Positions 1-4,922 of a stretch of 20,197 nt of DNA are shown here, one piece after another. The position numbers and the translations under genes were made by a program. The first letter of the stretch is position 1. The number at the start of each line of letters is the position of its first letter. The stretch is from an uncultured Collinsella sp. Lineage in GTDB: Bacteria; Actinomycetota; Coriobacteriia; Coriobacteriales; Coriobacteriaceae. The stretch spans positions 1 to 20,197 of the forward strand of contig CALLFD010000134.1 of assembly GCA_937997605.1 (NCBI GenBank), written 5' to 3'. The notes beneath the pieces are model-generated. The model searched no databases. It was not told where the DNA came from and was given only the letters and a program-made list of their open reading frames with translations.

Positions 1-1
1 T

Positions 2-1168
2 ATTGCCGAAGAGTTTAATGAGGTTGCCGTAGCGTACCGCTCTTCGCTTTCATCAGACAGCGCCGTAACTGCTGGCAGCAATATTTCCTCAGCTAAAAAG
101 GCATTCGACTATATGCGTGAGCAAGATTCGGCTTTTGTGCTTACGGGTGATTTCGAGAGCTTCTTCGACAACCTAAATCATGCCCATCTAATAGCGTCGT
201 TGCGTTCGTTGTTTCCCAGTGGACGCTTGCCGGACGATCACTATCAGGTCATTAAAAACATCCTCCGCTATTCGTGCTGGCCTATTGCTGATTTAGCGGC
301 TCGACATGATTTGCCATGGCCGGCGGTCGAACCTGCTCGGGAGAAGATGATCAGCGAAGAAGCTATCGAACTTCGATTCAAAGCCATTCGCGAACTTAAT
401 AAGCTGGATGTTATTCTGCCTGAGGCAGAGTTTCTTGCAAACAAAAGTAAGGTCATCACCAGGCCGTGGAAGCGAACGGGTATTGGGCTGGGAATTCCTC
501 AGGGTCTTGCTGCAAGTGGAGTGCTCGCTAACATCTATATGGCCGATATCGATATGAAAGTCAGACTTGCCGTTGAACGGGTTGGCGGCTTGTATCTCCG
601 TTATTGCGACGACTTTATTGTTGCCGTTTCAAAGTCTGGCTTTGATGCACTTGTAGAAGCCATCAATCTAATGGCTGATGTCGATTCCGTTAAACTGCAA
701 CCTGAGAAAACCAAAGTGTTCCAGGTTGATGGCGACGGAGTTGCTCAGCTTGATTTTGAAAGCGTTCGTGCAGGTGAGGTTCTTTCGTATTCCGGTGCAC
801 ATCCGGCGCAGAAAGTCAGTTTCCTGGGGTTTGACTTTGACGGGCGCATTGTAAGACTTCGACAGTCTACGGTTGGAAGGTATAACAAGCGTCTCCGTGA
901 GGCGGCCACTGCGATTGCGCGTTCTAATCAGGGGGAGGGAAGGCACGCATCAAAAAAGCGCGTCTCCGCTCTGTATCAACATTATTCACCGCTCGGTATT
1001 AAAGGAAGAAGGCTGTGCCCATCGGGTGATGCTGACCCTTCTGCATTTTCTCGTTATGGGAACTTTCTTTCCTACGTAGCGAGAGCCCAAAAGGCGTTTC
1101 CAAATGATCCAATTGCCCCTGATGAGGCTAAGATTTTCAGGAAGATAAAGCGCTTGAGTGCTCGGTAA
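2..1168 (+). CDS. Reverse transcriptase (RVT_1), 5' end cut by window
   Basis: RNA-directed DNA polymerase; the reading frame is open from base 2, so the true start lies outside the window and at least 388 residues are present. Seen in sequence: palm motif A as GDFESFFDNLNH (Asp codon at 149), motif B as GIPQG (about 491-505), and the catalytic motif C as RYCDDF (YCDD codons at 602-613), followed by the VSFLGFDFDG segment typical after the palm. All catalytic aspartates are intact, so the enzyme looks active. The C-terminal ~100 residues are basic and thumb-like. There is no visible HNH or maturase domain and no group II intron structure that I can see. RTs of this compact, stand-alone kind include the defence-associated (DRT/UG/Abi) and retron groups; I cannot assign a subgroup. 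It lies 176 bp upstream of an AbiH gene, which favours a phage-defence role. Base composition is AT-richer than the operons to the right. The stop is TAA at 1166. Confidence 0.88.
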   Translation: MAEEFNEVAVAYRSSLSSDSAVTAGSNISSAKKAFDYMREQDSAFVLTGDFESFFDNLNHAHLIASLRSLFPSGRLPDDHYQVIKNILRYSCWPIADLAARHDLPWPAVEPAREKMISEEAIELRFKAIRELNKLDVILPEAEFLANKSKVITRPWKRTGIGLGIPQGLAASGVLANIYMADIDMKVRLAVERVGGLYLRYCDDFIVAVSKSGFDALVEAINLMADVDSVKLQPEKTKVFQVDGDGVAQLDFESVRAGEVLSYSGAHPAQKVSFLGFDFDGRIVRLRQSTVGRYNKRLREAATAIARSNQGEGRHASKKRVSALYQHYSPLGIKGRRLCPSGDADPSAFSRYGNFLSYVARAQKAFPNDPIAPDEAKIFRKIKRLSAR

Positions 1169-1344
1169 TTTGGTTGTTATGGCTTCGGGCGATTTTGCTA
1201 TAAAAAGCCGGTTTGTTAAACCTATTGATTGCTGCCGGTTCCCATTTCTTGGTAGCGTCCTGCGATTGTCCAGTCGGGGCGTTATAATTCACGGAAAGAT
1301 ACGGCTTACAATTATTAGGGGTTGGCTTGGGGAGTACTCTTTCC

Positions 1345-2367
1345 GTGACGGTGATGGTTGGCAATGGATTTGATTTGTCGGCAGGATTGAAGACAAGTAC
1401 CACTAGGTTCATGGATTTCTTTTCCAAAAACCATGCTTCGGATGAAGGCCCAGTTGGCCGCTTGGCAGGTTGTATTAAAAAAGAAGGAGCGCGGGAGTGG
1501 GCTGACTTTGAGAAGAAACTGGGTGAATATACTTCAAATCTCGAGGTTTACGAGGAAAAAGCGGTTGAAGCTGCGCTCGATTGCAAAGAGGCGATAGATG
1601 TTGATCTCGCCGCTTTCATCGCGTCGGAAGATAAAAGAGTAATCGATGAATTCATCGAGGCTAACTCCGAATCTGTCATAGACTCTTTGGCATATTGGTG
1701 CTCTGCGTTGCAGCCTCTGGAAAGACAGAGGATACTTGGTTACTATTCGACTGATTTTGAGCTGAACGTTTCTATTGTCACTTTTAACTATACTACGTTA
1801 CTTCCTCGCCTATTTCATGCGTTCGGAACAAGCGGGCATGCAACTCCAGAGGATAGCTGGGGTGTTTCTTCCATCCGGCTCATTCATCTTGTCCAGGCTC
1901 ACGGTGCTCTCGGACGTGAGCCAATATGTGGCGTTAATGATGCGTCCCAGATTGGGTCGGACGCTCTTTCCAAAAACGAAGATATTGCATCCACCTTTGT
2001 AAAAGGCGAAATACAGAAGCTATTCGGTTCCGTTGATGACCGTAGGGCGGAAGATATCATTCTTGGGGCCAATATATTGATTATATTTGGCCTGTCGCTC
2101 GGAGAGACGGATATTCGCTGGTGGGAAACTGTGGTGAAGCTTCTAAAAAAAGGGGATTTTCATTTTGTTTTGATCGCTTCGACTAAAGCTGTATCCGCTA
2201 GAAGGAGCCCTGCGTCTTTTCGTTGTTTTTCAAAAGCGCTTAAGGAAAAATTGTTGACCCGTGGCGGCGCGGACGATGATGAGAAGCGATTGCTTTCCGA
2301 GCGAATTTTTATTATCCCTGCCGGTTCAATTTTTAGATTTAAAAGCCTTATTTCTGATGCTGATTAG
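1345..2367 (+). CDS. AbiH-family abortive infection protein
   Basis: A 340-residue protein resembling the bacteriophage abortive-infection AbiH family. Motifs seen in order: VGNGFDL at residues 5-11, TFNYT at 146-150, HG at 186-187, and FGLSLGETD ending at D256 followed by a WW pair. These are the family's signature blocks and together look like a nucleotide-binding Rossmann/SIR2-like layout. Start choice: GTG at 1345 has GGGGAG ten bases upstream and puts NGFDL five residues from the N-terminus, as is usual in the family. TTG at 1327 (with AGGGG) and ATG at 1354 are alternatives in the same frame. There is no signal peptide or membrane segment, so it should be cytosolic. The role would be to halt growth or kill the infected cell; the biochemical activity of the family is not settled. 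The gene follows the reverse transcriptase on the same strand, so a joint defence unit is possible. Confidence 0.85.
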   Translation: MTVMVGNGFDLSAGLKTSTTRFMDFFSKNHASDEGPVGRLAGCIKKEGAREWADFEKKLGEYTSNLEVYEEKAVEAALDCKEAIDVDLAAFIASEDKRVIDEFIEANSESVIDSLAYWCSALQPLERQRILGYYSTDFELNVSIVTFNYTTLLPRLFHAFGTSGHATPEDSWGVSSIRLIHLVQAHGALGREPICGVNDASQIGSDALSKNEDIASTFVKGEIQKLFGSVDDRRAEDIILGANILIIFGLSLGETDIRWWETVVKLLKKGDFHFVLIASTKAVSARRSPASFRCFSKALKEKLLTRGGADDDEKRLLSERIFIIPAGSIFRFKSLISDAD

Positions 2368-2642
2368 GTCTGATTGCTTTTGCGTGTCGCTTTCGACTAG
2401 TTTTGCTTGTGCTATCCCTAGGCTAGTACTCAATTAATAGGATAACTGTTAGTAGGGAAGCGGTTCGATACCGGTCTTGACGGTGACTTGCGTTCTGATA
2501 TGGCCGCGATTAATGACTGATTCATGGGGGCTCAAAGATTGATTCGGAAGCTTCGTGGCATTGGATTGACGGCCCCGGGCTTTCCCTTAAAGTGATAGCT
2601 GTGATGAGGCCTTGCGACGGTACGTCCGGCTTGGTCCGCGGG

Positions 2643-2663
2643 AACCGCCGAAAGGCGGTTTTT
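2643..2663 (+). terminator. Intrinsic terminator
   Basis: A perfect 7-bp stem AACCGCC / GGCGGTT closed by a GAAA tetraloop runs directly into a run of five T (2659-2663). This is a textbook rho-independent terminator on the + strand. It sits about 275 bp after the AbiH stop, so it ends either a long AbiH transcript tail or a separate short transcript. Confidence 0.8.
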
Positions 2664-2735
2664 GCGTTTAAGGGACTGTTTTCAAAGGGTATTTGTCGCC
2701 TTTTCGCTTTGGGGCAGTGGTTTTTTATCGCCGTT

Positions 2736-2800
2736 TTCGGAAGTACGGAAAAATCGGAAACCTCCGACCGCAACCCGATTTTTACCAACAAAACCGCAGA
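2736..2800 (+). repeat. Intergenic repeat, copy A (diverged)
   Basis: Starts TTCGGAAGTACGG and ends in AAAACCGCAGAG. It lines up with copy C at 4650-4713 (TTCGGAAGTGCGG ... GAAACCGCAGAT) along most of its length with scattered changes. Both copies are outside genes. Function unknown. Confidence 0.55.
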
Positions 2801-2835
2801 GCACAAGTGCAAAATTGCGGCCTAGTCGACAGATC

Positions 2836-2860
2836 CCGGTTTTTTCACCGCACTTCCGGA
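2836..2860 (-). repeat. Inverted fragment of the same intergenic repeat
   Basis: The reverse complement begins TCCGGAAGTGCGG, matching 12 of 13 bases at the head of copy C and 11 of 13 at the head of copy A. With copy A it forms a long imperfect inverted repeat (arms 2736-2758 and 2836-2860) that could fold as a stem around about 77 nt. Confidence 0.5.
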
Positions 2861-2890
2861 AGCGTTTGTCTAAAGCATGCGACAAGCTTT

Positions 2891-2966
2891 GGAACCTCTG
2901 AGCGCAACAGTTTTTCGCGTAAAAGAACCGCAGGTAGATGCACTGCGTCATTCCGGTGTGAATGAC
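2891..2966 (+). repeat. Intergenic repeat, copy B (right half) with terminal hairpin
   Basis: GGAACCTCTGAGCGCAAC, then GAACCGCAGGTAGATGC, aligns with copy C from 4671 onward (GGAACTCTCGAGCGCACC, GAAACCGCAGATAGATGC). It ends in a perfect 7-bp hairpin GTCATTC / GAATGAC (2947-2953 with 2960-2966). Copy C also ends in a short hairpin although the bases differ, suggesting that the structure at this end is conserved. Confidence 0.55.
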
Positions 2967-2984
2967 CTGCTTTTCCTGCTGATA

Positions 2985-3013
2985 TTGTTCTTGTCCTACT
3001 TAGCTGCTATAGT
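2985..3013 (+). promoter_or_regulatory. Promoter of the toxin-antitoxin operon
   Basis: A -35 box TTGTTC (2985-2990) and a -10 box TATAGT (3008-3013) are separated by exactly 17 bases, about 40 bases upstream of the toxin start. A 16-bp palindrome covers the -10 box, as expected for a self-repressed toxin-antitoxin promoter. Confidence 0.65.
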
Positions 3014-3017
3014 AGCT
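3002..3017. promoter_or_regulatory. Palindromic operator over the -10 box
   Basis: AGCTGCTATAGTAGCT pairs in 7 of 8 positions about its centre and overlaps the -10 box. A HigA-type antitoxin with its helix-turn-helix domain is the likely binder; this is inference from position and symmetry. A second inverted repeat, TTTACC / GGTAAA around GCAGA (3017-3033), follows at once and may be a second site or a leader hairpin. Confidence 0.5.
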
Positions 3018-3052
3018 TTACCGCAGAGGTAAAACTTTGATAGGAGGTGGTC

Positions 3053-3349
3053 ATGCAGGTCAATTACAGGAACCGTCACATCGAAAAGATCTGTACAAAC
3101 GCTTCCGTTGCTGCCAAAAAATTCGATAAGCGTACCGTGGGGCTTATCCAACAGCGTGTAGATGAGATTCATGCTGCTGATTCCGTTGAGATGCTCGTTC
3201 AGTTTGGGATCGGGCGATGCCACCAGCTTGTTGGTGACCGTAAAGGGCAATTTGCAATGGACTTGGTACATCCTCTGCGATTGGTATTTGAAGTCATTAG
3301 GGATGAGATTCAGATAGCGGAAATTCAAGAAATCGTTGACTACCACTAG
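3053..3349 (+). CDS. higB: HigB-like RelE/ParE-superfamily toxin
   Basis: A 98-residue basic protein matching the HigB (plasmid-maintenance killer) type of RelE-fold mRNA interferase. Such toxins cut mRNA on the ribosome and stop translation. Family-like features seen: an N-terminal RNRHIEKIC segment, a helical stretch (residues ~20-45), a central VGDRKGQFAMDL strand with the D-R-K-G pattern where HigB has its conserved GDRKG, PLRLVFEV, and a C-terminal IVDYH like the VxDYH end of HigB. Start ATG 3053 has AGGAGG at 3042-3047; an in-frame GTG at 3047 overlaps that site and is rejected. The gene precedes its antitoxin by 43 bp, the usual toxin-first HigBA order, and shares a promoter at 2985-3013. 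In this variant the internal loop around residues 40-60 differs from classic HigB, so activity is likely but not certain. Confidence 0.82.
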   Translation: MQVNYRNRHIEKICTNASVAAKKFDKRTVGLIQQRVDEIHAADSVEMLVQFGIGRCHQLVGDRKGQFAMDLVHPLRLVFEVIRDEIQIAEIQEIVDYH

Positions 3350-3392
3350 CAAGAGGTTTGTAAATAGGAGAATACTTAAGAGGTGAGAGGTC

Positions 3393-4445
3393 ATGGCAAG
3401 GAGCAAGACTTATATCGCAACGCCACCAGGGGCTACCATAAAGGAGCAGCTTGAGTATCGCGGTATGAGCCAGCGCGAGTTTGCTAGGCGCATGGATTAC
3501 TCCGAGAAGTTCATAAGCCAGCTTATAAATGGGCAAGTTGAGCTTACTCCAAATACGGCACATAGGCTCGAGATGGTGCTGGGCGTTCCCTCGACATTTT
3601 GGATGAATCTTGAGGCACGTTATCGTGAGAAGTTGCTGCAGGTCGAGGACGAAAATTCTATCGAAGAGGATAAGCAGATAGCCAGGAAGTTTCCTTATGC
3701 ACAAATGGCCAAACTGGGATGGGTCGAGCCGACGCGTTCCGCGGCTGTTAAAGTGGTCGAGCTTAGAAAATTCTTTGAGGTTGTTAGGCTTACGCTGCTG
3801 AATGAAGACCGACTTGCTCCGGGAATCGCTTATCGTCGCCAGAAGGAAACCGCTGAATCCGAATATGCACTTTTGGCTTGGGCCCAGAAGGCCAAGATCG
3901 ATGCGCGAGGTATAACGACCGGTAAGATCAATGTTGGTAAGCTTGAGGAATGTATTCCCAAACTCAGAAAGCTTACGTCTATGGATCCTGCAGATTTTCA
4001 GCCGCTTCTTGTGTCTATGTTGGCTGAATGTGGGGTCGCGACGGTCTTTTTGCCTCATCTTGAGCACACGTTTCTCAATGGTGCGACGTTCTATGACGGA
4101 TCAAAGATTGTGCTCGCGCTTACGCTGCGCGGGGCCGATGCCGATAAGTTCTGGTTCAGTCTTTTCCATGAATTGGCGCATGTTATTAAAGGGCACATTG
4201 GACGCACTGCTGGGACTACCGAAGAGGAGGAACGCACGGCGGATGCTTTCGCGCGCGATACTTTGATTCCGCCAGAGGTATATGTTCAGCTCGTTGCTGG
4301 AAGCAAGACGTGTAGTTCCGTTACGTCTTTTGCCGATGAGATAGGAATTGCCCCAGGAATTGTTGTGGGTCGTTTGCAAAAGGACGGTTATCTGCCTTAC
4401 AGCCAGTTGAATAGTCTCAAGGTTAGGTACCAGTTTGCAGAATAG
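3393..4445 (+). CDS. higA: HigA-like HTH antitoxin fused to ImmA/IrrE metallopeptidase
   Basis: A 350-residue two-part protein. Residues about 12-75 form an XRE/HigA helix-turn-helix (GMSQREFARRMDYSEKFISQ, then the FWMNLEARYREKL tail typical of HigA). Residues about 170-340 form an ImmA/IrrE-type zinc peptidase: HELAH at 259-263 gives both His ligands and the catalytic Glu, and E280 in the EERTADAFA block is the likely third ligand. Known HigA antitoxins are about 100 residues, so this is the long form. The likely role is to bind HigB and repress the operon through the palindrome at 3002-3017; the protease part may cut a regulator or the antitoxin itself in response to a signal, which is inference. 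Start ATG 3393 follows an AGAGGTGAGAGG site. Alternative reading: a stand-alone phage-type ImmA repressor-protease that happens to sit beside higB. The 43-bp spacing argues against that. Confidence 0.86.
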   Translation: MARSKTYIATPPGATIKEQLEYRGMSQREFARRMDYSEKFISQLINGQVELTPNTAHRLEMVLGVPSTFWMNLEARYREKLLQVEDENSIEEDKQIARKFPYAQMAKLGWVEPTRSAAVKVVELRKFFEVVRLTLLNEDRLAPGIAYRRQKETAESEYALLAWAQKAKIDARGITTGKINVGKLEECIPKLRKLTSMDPADFQPLLVSMLAECGVATVFLPHLEHTFLNGATFYDGSKIVLALTLRGADADKFWFSLFHELAHVIKGHIGRTAGTTEEEERTADAFARDTLIPPEVYVQLVAGSKTCSSVTSFADEIGIAPGIVVGRLQKDGYLPYSQLNSLKVRYQFAE

Positions 4446-4539
4446 AGGGCGCATCTCCGAGAATCCCGGGTGCTTGACGTTGCTGTAAAATGATTTCAGT
4501 GATACAGTCGCCGCGGACTCTACGTGAGGCGGAGACAAA

Positions 4540-4575
4540 AAAGGGTCATTGTTCGGTTTCCGGCAACGGCCCTTT
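4540..4575 (-). terminator. Possible terminator hairpin (better on the minus strand)
   Basis: AAAGGG (4540-4545) pairs with CCCTTT (4570-4575), with inner TTG/CAA and CGG/CCG pairs around a TTT loop. Read on the - strand the stem is followed by a run of T (complement of 4537-4542), the form of an intrinsic terminator. On the + strand only three T are present. No - strand gene is seen to its right, so it may serve the higBA operon in the + direction with lower efficiency. Confidence 0.4.
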
Positions 4576-4649
4576 GACGTTTCCGCGGCTACTGGATGTT
4601 GTCGCGGATGCCGCCTTTGTTGCTAGAACCCTCGATGCGGAGTCGTTAT

Positions 4650-4746
4650 TTCGGAAGTGCGGGGAAAATCGGAACTCTCGAGCGCACCGCCCTTTTCATG
4701 AAACGAAACCGCAGATAGATGCGTTGTCCCTATCCGGCGTAGCCGG
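4650..4746 (+). repeat. Intergenic repeat, copy C (most complete)
   Basis: Runs from TTCGGAAGTGCGGGGAAAA through GGAACTCTCGAGCGCACC and GAAACCGCAGATAGATGC to a short hairpin CCGGC-GTA-GCCGG (4734-4746). The left part matches copy A and the right part matches copy B, so this copy joins the two halves. It lies downstream of higA, while A and B lie upstream of higB. Confidence 0.55.
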
Positions 4747-4859
4747 CATTTCAAGAATTTGACGCATACTTCTTGATTGGGCGCTCATTTAGCACTCTCG
4801 ATGCCCCCACATCCTCTAAAAAAGTTCTTAAAACAGCCTTAAAGGCGCTCCAGCTCGCG

Positions 4860-4888
4860 TTGACAGCGTAAAATACGCATGTTTGACT
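4860..4888 (+). promoter_or_regulatory. Likely promoter of the Pel-like operon
   Basis: A perfect -35 TTGACA (4860-4865) is followed after 17 bases by TTGACT (4883-4888), preceded by TGT as an extended -10 element. The -10 is poor (3 of 6), so the promoter may need an activator. A 13-bp palindrome GCGTA-AAA-TACGC (4866-4878) sits inside the spacer and could be a regulator site. The RBS GGAGGGG (4910-4916) is six bases ahead of the first gene. Confidence 0.45.
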
Positions 4889-4922
4889 ATGACTAAAGTG
4901 GATTTTAGGGGAGGGGTGCGCC

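Larger units (their letters stand above)
2368..2984. other. Gene-poor intergenic stretch with terminator and repeats
   Basis: No convincing protein gene is visible. Several short overlapping frames occur on both strands, but none has a good ribosome binding site or recognisable protein character. The stretch holds a weak TTGACG at about 2478 followed 16 bases later by TATGGC, a strong intrinsic terminator at 2643-2663, and then copies of a diverged intergenic repeat (2736-2800, 2836-2860 inverted, 2891-2957). The segment between roughly 2510 and 2663 could be a small RNA of about 150 nt, but that is only a guess from the promoter-like and terminator positions. Confidence 0.5.
4446..4922. other. 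Intergenic stretch between island and Pel-like operon
   Basis: No convincing gene. Contents in order: a hairpin at 4540-4575, a repeat copy at 4650-4746, an AT-rich stretch around 4810-4840, and the promoter region of the downstream operon at 4860-4888. It marks the change from AT-richer accessory sequence to GC-rich operon sequence. No tRNA or clear attachment site is visible at the change. Confidence 0.5.

Noticed and set aside
2455..2480. tRNA T-arm-like sequence GCGGTTCGATACCGG, possible tRNA fragment or att site
   Set aside because: The T-stem has a mismatch and no acceptor, D-arm or anticodon stem can be placed around it; no matching direct repeat was found.
2522..2965. Several short overlapping frames on both strands
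   Set aside because: They conflict with each other, lack good ribosome binding sites, and overlap a terminator and intergenic repeats.
3297..4067. Minus-strand open frame opposite higA
   Set aside because: No family resemblance; the + strand HTH-peptidase gene explains the stretch.
4490..4762. 90-codon + strand frame downstream of higA
   Set aside because: It runs through the hairpin and repeat copy C and has no credible ribosome binding site or protein pattern.
4889..4922. c-di-GMP riboswitch ahead of the Pel-like operon
   Set aside because: The predicted leader is only about 30 nt, too short for a GEMM-type aptamer, and no such fold is visible.
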